The notes under the pieces were generated by a model. The model did no database searches. It was not told where the DNA came from and saw nothing but the letters and a program-made list of their open reading frames with translations. Source: [Synechococcus] sp. NIES-970 (GTDB taxonomy: Bacteria; Cyanobacteriota; Cyanobacteriia; Cyanobacteriales; MRBY01). From it: a stretch of DNA of 64,000 bases. Below are positions 1 through 7,686 of the stretch, piece by piece. The translations under genes were made by a program, and so were the position numbers. The stretch is from the NCBI GenBank assembly GCA_002356215.1, contig AP017960.1, forward strand, positions 62,001 through 126,000. Reading direction: 5' to 3'. Numbering within the stretch: the stretch's first letter is position 1; each line of letters begins with the position of its first letter.

Positions 1-322
1 TGGCCCACAGGCTCAGGGAAATCACTGAAATCAAGCCTACCCCAAGGAGCAGTAGCCACTGGGCTTGAGTCGTCTCTGGGGCGGCTTCAGGAACGGGATT
101 TGCTTCTGGGATTGCTGGGGTGCGAGTCAGAAATTTTCCTAGGCCGAATACCAGAAAAAAAATAAACATCCGGTTAAAAACTGTGGCATTGGCTCCCAGC
201 TCGGTTTCACTGAAGCGAATAAAAATGGGGGCAAAAGAAATGGCGCAGAGGGCTAGGGTCAGGGTGGCGATCGCCAAAACCGTAGAGCGGTCCCCTTGGG
301 GTCGGGAGAGATTAACAGCCAT
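1..322 (-). CDS. EamA/DMT-family permease, N-terminal part (runs off left edge)
   Basis: Reading the minus strand from an ATG at 322 gives an open frame of 107 codons that leaves the window without a stop. The product begins MAVNLSRPQGDRSTVLAIAT, followed by a hydrophobic segment containing ALCAISFAPIFIRFSE, a second helix (MFIFFLVFGLG), a short Pro/Glu-rich loop and a third helix (WLLLLGVGLISVISL). The helix-loop pattern and the phrase 'FAPIFIRFSE' are typical of the first EamA domain of drug/metabolite-transporter permeases of the inner membrane. Substrate unknown. It is divergent from the TVP38 gene at 715. Only about a third of the expected protein is present, so the family is fairly sure and the function is not. 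Confidence 0.7.
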   Translation of the reverse strand, partial: MAVNLSRPQGDRSTVLAIATLTLALCAISFAPIFIRFSETELGANATVFNRMFIFFLVFGLGKFLTRTPAIPEANPVPEAAPETTQAQWLLLLGVGLISVISLSLWA

Positions 323-714
323 GGAATATTTGGAAAAAATCTGGAGAATAAGCCTTTCCACCTTGCCCCAGGACTAACCTGGTAACTGTGCTGGCGATTA
401 CATTTAGATTAAAGTCGTTTTTCGGGCTATTTTTGAACAATTTTTATGATCCGTGGGCTTTTTCCAATGACGACAGGATTTTTTATTAGTATCATTAAAA
501 CACTAAGATGGGCAGAAAATTACTGCGAGCGGAAGATGCTAACTCTTAGAAAAAGTGGCACTGACCTGTCAAAGTTTCAAAAAAACATTTAGCTTGAAAA
601 GGAGTCAGAGGGGGATTTTTCTAGCCTGCTAGGATAGGATCGCCTGCGTGACTATGCTGCAAAAAGCAGTCTAAAAAATTCTGAATCCATTCAGTCCAGG
701 GAGCTTTTTCAATA
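323..714. other. Intergenic region between divergent genes
   Basis: About 390 bases between the divergent EamA and TVP38 genes. It must hold both promoters, but I see no convincing palindrome, riboswitch or small gene. The stretch is AT-rich around 400-520. Confidence 0.5.
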
Positions 715-1431
715 ATGAATTTATTTTTTACAGGAATGGTTTGGGCTGAATTTTCCCACGGAATCACCGCCATAATCGGTTTACTATCTGGCGCGAGTAG
801 TAATTTTTCTCCCCAAACTTGGTTACTAGAAGCCCTCCAATGGATTAATAACCTTGGCATTTTGGGGGTGATCGCCTTTATGGGGTTATATATTTTAGCG
901 ACGGTAGCGTTTCTACCTGGATCCATTCTCACCCTGGGGGCCGGGGTGGTGTTTGGGGTGGTGTTCGGCGCAATATACGTGTTTATTGGGGCAACCCTAG
1001 GGGCGATCGCTGCTTTTCTGGTGGGTCGTTACTTGGCGCGGCCTTGGGTCACGAAAAAAATTGCCATGAACCCTAAATTTCAAGCGATTGATCAGGCCGT
1101 CGGTCGAGAGGGTTTTAAAATTGTTCTCCTTACGCGCCTTTCCCCAGTCTTTCCGTTCAACTTGTTGAACTATGCCTATGGGATCACAGGGGTTTCCCTC
1201 AAGGATTATGCCCTCGCTTCTGTGGGGATGATTCCTGGCACGATTATGTATGTTTACATTGGCTCCTTAGCTGGAAATTTGGCCACCCTCGGCACAGAAA
1301 GCAGTAATGTCAACCCGATCGCCCAATGGTCTATTCGCCTGTTGGGGTTTGCGGCCACCGTCGCCGTCACGGTTTACATCACAAAAATTGCCAGACGTGC
1401 CCTCCAGGAAACGGTGACGGAATTACCTTAA
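715..1431 (+). CDS. TVP38/TMEM64 family inner-membrane protein
   Basis: A 238-residue polytopic membrane protein of the TVP38/TMEM64 (SNARE-associated/DedA-like VTT) family. Visible hallmarks are the central block FLPGSILTLGAGVVFG, the IGATLGAIAAFLVGR re-entrant segment, and the downstream RLSPVFPFNLLNYAYG followed by GMIPGTIMYVYIGS. These are the conserved VTT elements. Family members act in membrane-lipid or solute transport; the cyanobacterial role is unknown. A close paralogue of 268 residues lies at 62024-62830 on the other strand, sharing long blocks such as GATLGAIAAFLVGRY. The ATG at 715 is chosen because it precedes the first hydrophobic segment; there is no clear ribosome-binding site. 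It is probably transcribed alone, with the next gene 38 bases on. Confidence 0.88.
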   Translation: MNLFFTGMVWAEFSHGITAIIGLLSGASSNFSPQTWLLEALQWINNLGILGVIAFMGLYILATVAFLPGSILTLGAGVVFGVVFGAIYVFIGATLGAIAAFLVGRYLARPWVTKKIAMNPKFQAIDQAVGREGFKIVLLTRLSPVFPFNLLNYAYGITGVSLKDYALASVGMIPGTIMYVYIGSLAGNLATLGTESSNVNPIAQWSIRLLGFAATVAVTVYITKIARRALQETVTELP

Positions 1432-1468
1432 AGCTTCAGAAATCATTATAAATTTGTCTGCCGAAAAA

Positions 1469-2023
1469 ATGGAACAGCAATTATTCTTTGTGGCATTGAT
1501 CTTGCCACCAGACCTGGGGGCGATCGCCAACGGCTGGCAATATTACTGCGTGGATCATTTTCAGACGAAAAAAGCGCTCAATTCACCGCCCCACATCACC
1601 CTCCAGCCCCCTTTTAAACTGCCTGCTCAGGATTTTGGGCAACTGCAAAATCTCTTGCAAACCTTTGCCCAGAGCCGCCCAGTGATTCCAATTCAGCTCA
1701 TAGGGTTTAATTGTTTCCCGCCCCGGGTCATTTATCTGGATGTCGAATGCAGCCAAAAACTCCTAAACTGCCAGAGTCAACTTAAAAATACTTTCGCAGA
1801 AAAATTACAAATCTGTGATCAACGCTATGGCGATCGCCCCTTTAGGCCCCATGTTACCCTCGCTTTTAAGGATCTGAGTCGAGATAATTTTGCCCGGGCT
1901 TGGGCTTTTTTTCAAGGGCGTTCCCTGGATCATAATTTTGTTGCCCAGGGTGTAAGCTTGCTGCAACATAATGGTCGCCACTGGCAAATGAGCGCTTATT
2001 TTCCTTTTCGAGGTCAGAGCTAG
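1469..2023 (+). CDS. 2'-5' RNA ligase / cyclic phosphodiesterase-like (2H) protein
   Basis: A 184-residue member of the 2H phosphoesterase superfamily. Two His-x-Thr motifs are visible, HIT in PPHITLQPPF and HVT in RPHVTLAF, about 95 residues apart. This is the spacing expected for the two catalytic HxT/S motifs that open 2',3'-cyclic phosphates or join 2'-5' RNA ends. Substrate unknown; probably cytoplasmic. An upstream TTG at 1454 would add five residues, but the ATG at 1469 is the more usual start. The gene ends four bases inside the 3' end of the convergent deaminase gene. HIP1 octamers inside it suggest long residence in this genome. Confidence 0.82.
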   Translation: MEQQLFFVALILPPDLGAIANGWQYYCVDHFQTKKALNSPPHITLQPPFKLPAQDFGQLQNLLQTFAQSRPVIPIQLIGFNCFPPRVIYLDVECSQKLLNCQSQLKNTFAEKLQICDQRYGDRPFRPHVTLAFKDLSRDNFARAWAFFQGRSLDHNFVAQGVSLLQHNGRHWQMSAYFPFRGQS

Positions 2024-2595
2024 GCATTATAAATTTGGCCTTGTTGCTTTTGATAAAAAGTCAGCACTTGCTGGGCGGCGGCCCGTTCAACATCGGTGAT
2101 CACAGTAATGCCCCGCCGTTGTAATGCCCCCTGCCAATCCTTGGGCTTTGGCCCCTCATCAAAGCCGATCGCCTCCGCATCAGATCCCCGCGCCCCGGTG
2201 ACTACCCGTTTGAGACCCGCCCAATGGATGCCCCCCAGACACATGGCACAGGGTTCGGTACTGGTGACCAGCTCTAGGGCCGGCAGAGTAGAAGTTTTGA
2301 AACTAAATTGTTGAAATTTCCGTTGGGCGATCGCCATGGCCACCATCTCCGCATGGAGTAGGGAGAGATTTTCGCTAGTGACCAGATTTACCCCCAGGGC
2401 AATCAGTTCACCTGTTTCGAGTACGAAGATCCCAGCGGCAAAGGGGCTGCCACTACCTTGAATGATATTTTCCTGCGCTGCCCCCAGAATAAACTGCATT
2501 TTGGCGCGATCGCCTGGTGTGCTCTGGTAGCGATCGCCATAGGTGGCTAACCAAGGGGGCAGGCGAAAACAAATTTCTGGGGGCTGCTGATACAT
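2020..2595 (-). CDS. Nucleoside/guanine deaminase family protein (CMP/dCMP deaminase fold)
   Basis: A 191-residue zinc deaminase. The Zn-ligand and catalytic motif HAE is in LLHAEMVAMAIAQ and the paired cysteines are in TEPCAMCLGGIHWAG, the HAE...PCxxC pattern of cytidine/guanine/tRNA-adenosine deaminases. The length and the GIHWAGLKRVV continuation fit guanine-deaminase or 'nucleoside deaminase' types better than TadA, but the substrate cannot be fixed from sequence. It is convergent with the 2H phosphoesterase (4-base overlap). It lies downstream of parB on the same strand, separated by about 105 bases holding one copy of a 26-bp palindrome. The start ATG at 2595 has no strong ribosome-binding site. 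Confidence 0.82.
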   Translation of the reverse strand: MYQQPPEICFRLPPWLATYGDRYQSTPGDRAKMQFILGAAQENIIQGSGSPFAAGIFVLETGELIALGVNLVTSENLSLLHAEMVAMAIAQRKFQQFSFKTSTLPALELVTSTEPCAMCLGGIHWAGLKRVVTGARGSDAEAIGFDEGPKPKDWQGALQRRGITVITDVERAAAQQVLTFYQKQQGQIYNA

Positions 2596-2638
2596 TAAAA
2601 ATCCTCACACCAAAGGTGGCGATGGTTGTTTTTTTAAG

Positions 2639-2664
2639 AAAAGGTAGGTGTACACCTACCTTTT
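2639..2664. repeat. 26-bp palindrome, copy 1 (candidate parS-like or mobile palindrome)
   Basis: Arms AAAAGGTAGGTG and CACCTACCTTTT are perfect inverted repeats around a TA centre. It lies between the stop of parB (2701) and the start of the deaminase gene. The same 24 arm bases recur at 2841-2866 inside parB, with CA at the centre. Two identical long palindromes this close to a parAB pair suggest a partition-protein binding site. A mobile palindromic element is the alternative. Confidence 0.75.
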
Positions 2665-2700
2665 GGGAATCTAGGTTTTGGGGGGTCTGGGATAGGGTCG

Positions 2701-3456
2701 TCAGCGATGTTGAGACTGGAGTTCGCGCAGGGTAGCCAGAAGACTTTGGAGTTGAATTTTTATGGGGACTAAAGCTTTATCTTCTGAGCTGGCCAAGGTT
2801 TGCGACCATTTTTCGACTGTGGCGATCGCCATTTCTGGTGAAAAGGTAGGTGCACACCTACCTTTTTGAGTAGTCTCATTTAAAATACGCTGAATTCGGT
2901 CTTCAGAGAGGCGAAAAACCTTGGCCAGTTCCCGTTTAAGGGATTTTTCCCCTGCCTTTGGCCGCCCCCGCAATCGCTTATAACCTGCTTGCTCTAACTT
3001 TTGGGCTGCTTCTTTGATTTCTGTGGTTGTAAAATTTTTCCGCTGGGTATTTTCTTCGATTTCGATTTGCAGGGCATCCACCGCATCGGTAGCGGCATCG
3101 ATATCCACCACCCGCACCGGGATACCCTCAGGAAATAAGGCTGCATATTGCTCTGGGTAGGCCAGTTTGATTTGGTGGAGGGCTGCCCGCCGATGACCCC
3201 CTGCTAACAGGTGTCCGTGGCGATCGACCGTGAGGGGTGTGATGAGACCCAGCACTAAAATCGATTCTGCCAGGGCTTGCACATGGGCATCCTTGAGGGG
3301 GCGGGCATCCCCACCGGGCCGGTCTAAAATATCCTCAAATAGCAGCAGTTTTAAATTTTGATTGACCTCTTTTTCATAATTTTTTTCGGCGGTAAAAGTT
3401 TCAGCGGCCCGTTGATTGAGGCGATCGAGGTCTAGGATTGGTTTTTTGCGTGCCAT
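2701..3456 (-). CDS. parB: ParB/RepB/Spo0J-family partition protein
   Basis: A 251-residue protein beginning MARKKPILDLDRLNQR. Its ParB N-terminal domain shows RPLKDAHVQALAESI, LGLITPLTV and the GGHRRAAL box (the nucleotide-binding GxxRR-type motif of ParB CTPases). A basic HTH-like region follows (TTEIKEAAQKLEQAGYKRLRGRP ... FRLSEDRIQRIL). The start is set at 3456 because its ATG shares one base with the parA stop (TAATG), a coupling arrangement. A longer frame to 3528 would lie inside parA. The peptide KGRCAPTF near residues 197-204 is encoded by the second copy of the 26-bp palindrome, so that palindrome is translated. The role is DNA segregation together with ParA; which replicon it serves is unclear. 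Confidence 0.85.
   Translation of the reverse strand: MARKKPILDLDRLNQRAAETFTAEKNYEKEVNQNLKLLLFEDILDRPGGDARPLKDAHVQALAESILVLGLITPLTVDRHGHLLAGGHRRAALHQIKLAYPEQYAALFPEGIPVRVVDIDAATDAVDALQIEIEENTQRKNFTTTEIKEAAQKLEQAGYKRLRGRPKAGEKSLKRELAKVFRLSEDRIQRILNETTQKGRCAPTFSPEMAIATVEKWSQTLASSEDKALVPIKIQLQSLLATLRELQSQHR
2841..2866. repeat. 26-bp palindrome, copy 2, inside parB
   Basis: Same 12-base arms as the copy at 2639-2664, with centre CA instead of TA. It sits in frame inside parB and encodes KGRCAPTF or so. Being inside coding sequence, it is more likely a protein-binding site or an inserted palindromic element than a terminator. Confidence 0.75.
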
Positions 3457-4043
3457 TAGTTGAGATACTCCTGTAGCCATGACCAGTAAGTTTGAATTTC
3501 GGCGGCGGCTTTTCCTTCGGGATTCCATTCTGTGACCGCTCGCCCTTCGGCAACGGAAGCGGGAAAATCAGCGCGGCTGCGAATTAAGGGGCCAACGGGG
3601 TAGTGCTGTTCTAAGCCAACGACTAAATCGCTCAAGTTTGCCTGGGGATGGGCTTGGTTAATGCAAAATACAGCCTTGGCTTGGGCCGCCCGAATCGCAG
3701 CGAGGGTTGCCCCCAAAGCATCGAGCTCTAGCTGGCCCGGACGCAGCACCACCACACAGAGGTCGGCGATTTGGGCAATTTCAATGAGACTGGCTTCGGC
3801 ACTGGGCTGGGTGTCGACAAAAAGCCAGTCAGTTTGGCAGCGTTTGAGAGAGACTTGTACTCGGCCAGCGGGGACAGTCTGGACTTCCGGAGGCTCATAG
3901 TCGCGGCGATCGCCCCAATCGGCACAACTGGCCTGGGGATCGGTGTCGATGATTATCGCCTGACCTGCAACCACCGCTAAATTCATCGTGAGGGTAGATT
4001 TGCCGACGCCCCCTTTGCGGCTGACAATGGCAATTTTTTTCAT
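3456..4043 (-). CDS. parA: ParA-family ATPase (Walker-type partition protein)
   Basis: A 195-residue deviant-Walker P-loop ATPase. The N-terminus MKKIAIVSRKGGVGKST carries the ParA KGGVGKST motif with its signature lysine. IIIDTDPQASCADW is the Walker A'/switch region, and DWLFVDTQPS followed by DLCVVVLRP is Walker B. The short length and missing N-terminal HTH match small plasmid-type (Ib-like) or orphan ParA proteins that use nucleoid DNA as a track. It is followed without a gap by parB (TAATG overlap) and preceded by the HNH gene on the same strand. Together they look like one transcription unit. Confidence 0.88.
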   Translation of the reverse strand: MKKIAIVSRKGGVGKSTLTMNLAVVAGQAIIIDTDPQASCADWGDRRDYEPPEVQTVPAGRVQVSLKRCQTDWLFVDTQPSAEASLIEIAQIADLCVVVLRPGQLELDALGATLAAIRAAQAKAVFCINQAHPQANLSDLVVGLEQHYPVGPLIRSRADFPASVAEGRAVTEWNPEGKAAAEIQTYWSWLQEYLN

Positions 4044-4145
4044 AGCGATTCCGTCAATGCTTTGCTTTCAAATTAACCTTAGTACAGAGTCGGGGCGATC
4101 GCCCGAAAGTTTCGCGTCTCTGTGCCAAAAATTTTTGAAGCTGCT

Positions 4146-4451
4146 TTAAGACAATTCCCCAAAAAGACTCATTTGACCCAGGGGCAAAGATCCGTGGCGG
4201 CGCTGGTGCTGGCGCAGGTGGCAGGCAGAACAAAGGGCGATGAGGTTTTCGCGGCGGTTGTCTTCGGGGATGTAATTTTTGTGGTGGACGCTCAGGGTCA
4301 GCACAGCCCGCAGATTGCGATTGATGCCTTTGATTTTGACATCGGGGGGAATGCAAGCTAGACCACAAAATTCACAGCGCCAGTCCGCTTCTTCTTTCAC
4401 TTCTAAGGCGATCGCCTGCCAATCCTGAGGATATCGAGAGGAATGCTTCAT
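4146..4451 (-). CDS. HNH endonuclease-domain protein
   Basis: A 101-residue protein with a complete small HNH module: CEFCG near residue 31, the SVHHKNYIPEDNRRENLIALC core with the HH pair and Asn, and a final CSACHLRQH. The two CxxC pairs bind a structural zinc and the ββα core binds the catalytic metal. It stands alone without other restriction or phage genes, directly upstream of parA on the same strand. Such orphan HNH proteins are common in cyanobacteria and their role is unknown. Start ATG at 4451. Confidence 0.82.
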   Translation of the reverse strand: MKHSSRYPQDWQAIALEVKEEADWRCEFCGLACIPPDVKIKGINRNLRAVLTLSVHHKNYIPEDNRRENLIALCSACHLRQHQRRHGSLPLGQMSLFGELS

Positions 4452-4608
4452 CGATGTTAATCCCTGAAAAATATTGAAATCGCTACAGTGTTAACCAGTT
4501 ATTATCAAACAATTATTCACCGTGTTTTAAATTGCCATTTATCATGTGATTTTAGCGTCAATTAGCTAAAAATCCCCAAAAAACAACGCCTCACACCTTT
4601 TATTCCCC

Positions 4609-5601
4609 ATGAAAATCGCCTTCTTCAGCACCAAACCCTACGATCAACTTTCCTTTACCACCGTAAATCAACAGTTTCACCATGAGTTAGTTTTCCTAGA
4701 ACCGCGTCTCACCCTGGAAACAGTTAGCCTTGCTGCTGGTTTTCCGGTGATTTGCGCTTTTATTAATGACGACCTCAGCCAAGGTGTTCTGGAAAAGCTG
4801 GCCGAAAATGGTACGCGGATCATTGCCCTCCGCTGTGCTGGGTTTAATAATGTCAACCTCGAAGCGGCCCACAAATTGGGGTTAGTGGTGGTGCGCGTCC
4901 CCGCCTATTCTCCCTATGCGGTAGCAGAACATGCGGTGGGGTTGATTTTGATGCTTAATCGTAAGCTATACCGGGCCTATAACCGCGTCCGGGATGATAA
5001 TTTCTCTTTGGTGGGCTTGCTGGGTTTTGATCTCCATGGCAAGACCGTCGGCATTGTTGGCACTGGCAAAATTGGGGAATGTTTCGCCAAAATTATGAAG
5101 GGGTTTGGCTGTCGTCTGCTGGCCTATGACCCCTATGAAAATCCGGCTTGCGTCGAGCTGGGGGTGGAATATACTGATTGGCGATCGCTCCTGGCCCAGG
5201 CGGATATTATTTCGCTCCATTGTCCTCTGATGCCGGAAACCTATCACCTTATTAACGAAGAATCTCTGGCTCAGATTAAACCTGGGGCGATGCTGATCAA
5301 CACCAGTCGCGGCGGCTTGATTGATACGAGGGCGGCGATCGAGGCGATCAAGAGTGGTCAGTTGGGCTACTTTGGCACAGATGTCTACGAAGAGGAAGAA
5401 AATTTGTTTTTTGAGGATCTCTCGGATACGGTGATCCAGGATGATACGTTCCAGCTTTTGCAGTCTTTCCCCAATGTGGTGATCACAGCCCACCAAGCTT
5501 TCTTCACCCAAGAAGCCCTTAGCAATATTGCGGAGACGACACTACAAAATATTGCTCTGGTTGAAGCAGGAAAATCTTGTCCTAATCAACTGCATTCTTA
5601 G
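4609..5601 (+). CDS. ldhA: D-lactate dehydrogenase (NAD-dependent 2-hydroxyacid dehydrogenase)
   Basis: A 330-residue D-2-hydroxyacid dehydrogenase. The Rossmann signature [15 protein letters not shown] lies near residue 147. The catalytic Arg is in NTSRGGLID, the Glu in DVYEEEE and the His in [12 protein letters not shown], in the expected order. The [11 protein letters not shown] insert and the N-terminal '[10 protein letters not shown]' block are those of fermentative D-lactate dehydrogenases that reduce pyruvate with NADH in dark anoxia. It is a single-gene unit, divergent from the HNH-par operon. The ATG at 4609 matches the usual family N-terminus. Confidence 0.92.
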   Translation: MKIAFFSTKPYDQLSFTTVNQQFHHELVFLEPRLTLETVSLAAGFPVICAFINDDLSQGVLEKLAENGTRIIALRCAGFNNVNLEAAHKLGLVVVRVPAYSPYAVAEHAVGLILMLNRKLYRAYNRVRDDNFSLVGLLGFDLHGKTVGIVGTGKIGECFAKIMKGFGCRLLAYDPYENPACVELGVEYTDWRSLLAQADIISLHCPLMPETYHLINEESLAQIKPGAMLINTSRGGLIDTRAAIEAIKSGQLGYFGTDVYEEEENLFFEDLSDTVIQDDTFQLLQSFPNVVITAHQAFFTQEALSNIAETTLQNIALVEAGKSCPNQLHS

Positions 5602-5712
5602 GAAATCAATCCTGTTTCTTGCACTTAACTCAGTCTGGAGAGAGGCGATCACAATCATTGCAGCAATAATTACTATGGGCATAAAATCTAGAGAAAATTT
5701 GCCTTGCTTCTG

Positions 5713-5730
5713 AGTAACATATAAGTTACT
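5713..5730. promoter_or_regulatory. Candidate operator of the toxin-antitoxin operon
   Basis: AGTAAC and GTTACT form a perfect inverted repeat around ATATAA. They lie twelve bases upstream of the toxin ATG and just before its GAGGAGG ribosome-binding site. The placement fits autorepression by the antitoxin HTH protein. Confidence 0.5.
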
Positions 5731-5741
5731 ATCGAGGAGGT

Positions 5742-6074
5742 ATGAGAGTACAAGAATATATCAGGGCAAACGGTTTAAATCCCTATCAAGAATGGTTTGA
5801 TAGTTTAGATCCTATTGCTGCGGCGAAGGTCACAGTTGCTAAATCTCGTTTAGAGTTAGGAAATACCTCCAGTGTTAAATGGTTTGATGGAATTGGTGAA
5901 TATCGAATTAATTGGGGGCCAGGATATCGAATTTATCTAGCCCAAGATGGTAAAGAACTTATCATCCTTTTTGGGGGCGGTACGAAAAAAAAACAGCAGT
6001 CAGATATTAACCGAGCTAAAGAGCTATATCGAGAATATAAAGAACGAAAGAAAAAAATCCAAGAAAAACCATGA
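5742..6074 (+). CDS. RelE/ParE-superfamily toxin (HigB-like, COG3657 type)
   Basis: A 110-residue basic protein of the phage-derived Gp49/HigB-like 'addiction module killer' group. It shows the family core: NPYQEWFDSLD at the N-terminus, then RLELGNTSSVKWFDGIGEYRINWGPGYRIY, and FGGGTKKKQQSDI toward the C-terminus. Such toxins cut mRNA on the ribosome. A very strong GAGGAGG ribosome-binding site sits six bases upstream of the ATG. It overlaps the antitoxin start by four bases (ATGA), and toxin-first order is usual for this subfamily. The basic tail KERKKKIQEK is typical. Confidence 0.87.
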   Translation: MRVQEYIRANGLNPYQEWFDSLDPIAAAKVTVAKSRLELGNTSSVKWFDGIGEYRINWGPGYRIYLAQDGKELIILFGGGTKKKQQSDINRAKELYREYKERKKKIQEKP

Positions 6075-6394
6075 AACTAACACGGAATTTTGAAGAAACA
6101 GTCAACGCGCGAATTCGACGAGATCCGGAGTTTGCCGCAGCTCTTTTAAATGAAGCAATTGATCTTTTTTTCAGTGGTGAGCCAGAAACTTCAAGATTAA
6201 TTTTAAGGGATTTAGTTAATGCGACAATTGGTTTTGAGGAACTGGCGATCGCCACTGCTAAGCCAAATAAAAGTCTACAAAGAATGCTGTCTGCGAAGGG
6301 TAATCCAACGATGGATAATCTAACTGCTATTTTTAACGTCCTTCGTCAAACGCTACATGTGAATATTAAGGTCAAAACAATTACTTGTACCTAA
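6071..6394 (+). CDS. HTH antitoxin of the toxin-antitoxin pair (COG3636 type)
   Basis: A 107-residue antitoxin with the HTH core FEELAIATAKPNKSLQRMLSAKGNPTMDNLTAIFNVLR, characteristic of XRE-like 'addiction module antidote' proteins. The N-terminal part (ARIRRDPEFAAALLNEAIDLF) is the toxin-proximal helix pair. It should neutralise the preceding RelE-like toxin and repress the operon through the inverted repeat at 5713-5730. Translation is coupled through ATGA. A perfect 14-base palindrome (TTCTATCGATAGAA, 6409-6422) just after the gene may be part of a terminator, though it lacks a long U-run. Confidence 0.87.
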   Translation: MKLTRNFEETVNARIRRDPEFAAALLNEAIDLFFSGEPETSRLILRDLVNATIGFEELAIATAKPNKSLQRMLSAKGNPTMDNLTAIFNVLRQTLHVNIKVKTITCT

Positions 6395-6597
6395 GGTAGA
6401 GCTAAGTCTTCTATCGATAGAATATTTTCATATTAAAATTTTCCACCTAGTAGTAAGTTGATTTTTACTTGTCCTGATTCAAGTAAAAAGGTTCTATCAA
6501 CCAATCTTTTGAGGTTAAGTTAGTATTGTATGGAAGCTAAAAATATTTTTTAGCTTTGTATAACCACTTATTGAAGTTTAAGACTAAAGAAACGTAT

Positions 6598-6879
6598 ATG
6601 CCAGCTTGTGAAGTTAAATGTAAAAAATGCGGAAAAAAATATGTATATGATTGCTCTGAGTTTTATTGGGAGTGCATTAGTTCATGTGAAAGACAGATGG
6701 GGCCAGAAAATCAATATGAGGCGAGTATTGAAATTCAATGTGAGTGTGGACAATCTATGAGTATAAAATTTCACTGTTGGGAATATCCAGCAGGTATAGT
6801 AAATGAAAGTGATATCGAAACTGAAGGTATTGACATAATAAAAAATGAATGCGCTTTATGTCCTGATTTACATGTATGA
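6598..6879 (+). CDS. Small Cys-rich (zinc-ribbon-like) protein of unknown function
   Basis: A 93-residue protein starting MPACEVKCKKCGKKY. Pairs CKKC, CECG and CALC, with single Cys between them, give it the look of a zinc-ribbon or rubredoxin-like fold. No family recognised. Base composition is AT-richer than the neighbouring core genes and it sits beside a toxin-antitoxin pair, so it may be acquired. The ATG at 6598 is used in preference to a TTG at 6556. It ends four bases before the end of the convergent gene. Confidence 0.6.
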   Translation: MPACEVKCKKCGKKYVYDCSEFYWECISSCERQMGPENQYEASIEIQCECGQSMSIKFHCWEYPAGIVNESDIETEGIDIIKNECALCPDLHV

Positions 6880-6882
6880 CAA

Positions 6883-7419
6883 CTAATTTATTGCAACTAA
6901 CATACAAATAGCTTTAAGTTGTTCTGGGTCATATTGCCAACGATCTAAAAAATCTTGGTAATTTCCTGACCCAGTTTTGAGGGTTTGCAGCAGGCGCAAC
7001 CGTTCATCTTTAAAAATGACATCACGCTGTTCAAGCTGCTTAAGCAAATTAAGCGATCGCCTTTGTACCTGTTCCGAACCCCGTTGATTTTCAGCGTCCC
7101 CATTGCGGCCGTGGGCGATCGCCATCGCCGTAGACATCGCCACATTTTTTACTAAAATCTCACTAACCTGGGCCGCCGCCTTGGTGAAACCTTCGAGGAA
7201 AATTTCTGGCACTTGATCCGCGAGGGGACTATCGCCCGTCAGATAAACCACAAAAAAGCCCCGCACCCCGTTCTGATGACTCAGGATCGCCTGCATTTGC
7301 GTCAGAATTTCTGCATCCGATATTTTTTGTGCTTCGACTTGCCCTAACCAAGTTTGGGTAAAGGCGATCGCCCCTTGAAACGAAAGCGATTGAAGATCAG
7401 AGTTAGTAGGCTCTTGCAT
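6883..7419 (-). CDS. Conserved cyanobacterial protein of unknown function
   Basis: A 178-residue soluble protein, largely helical in appearance (AFTQTWLGQVEAQKISDAEILTQMQAIL; RRSLNLLKQLEQRDVIF). It has no signal peptide, membrane segment or motif I recognise. HIP1 octamers inside and codon use like the core genes suggest a resident gene. It stands alone between the convergent small Cys-rich gene and the divergent antiporter gene. Confidence 0.7.
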   Translation of the reverse strand: MQEPTNSDLQSLSFQGAIAFTQTWLGQVEAQKISDAEILTQMQAILSHQNGVRGFFVVYLTGDSPLADQVPEIFLEGFTKAAAQVSEILVKNVAMSTAMAIAHGRNGDAENQRGSEQVQRRSLNLLKQLEQRDVIFKDERLRLLQTLKTGSGNYQDFLDRWQYDPEQLKAICMLVAIN

Positions 7420-7686
7420 GGCGGGAAACTGACTGGAAATGATGATCTGTGCAAAGTTGCCCCAGATTCTAACGTAAAAATCCTGGGCGCCTTTCGTGGT
7501 ATAAAAACAACAGATGGCGATGGAGCTCGCCGAAACCGTCGAAGATTTTTCCTAACAGATCTTGGCTAATGGCTCCTACTCTTCCGACTTGGGGCGACCA
7601 AGGAAGCAGTAGGACTAAATCTGTTTAGGCTAAACCCAAAACTTCTCGCCGCAAGTCACGTTTACCTGCAACCACAACGTGATCCG

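Noticed and set aside
2639-2664. The 26-bp palindrome as an ordinary terminator
   Set aside because: The identical palindrome lies inside parB coding sequence, which a terminator would not tolerate.
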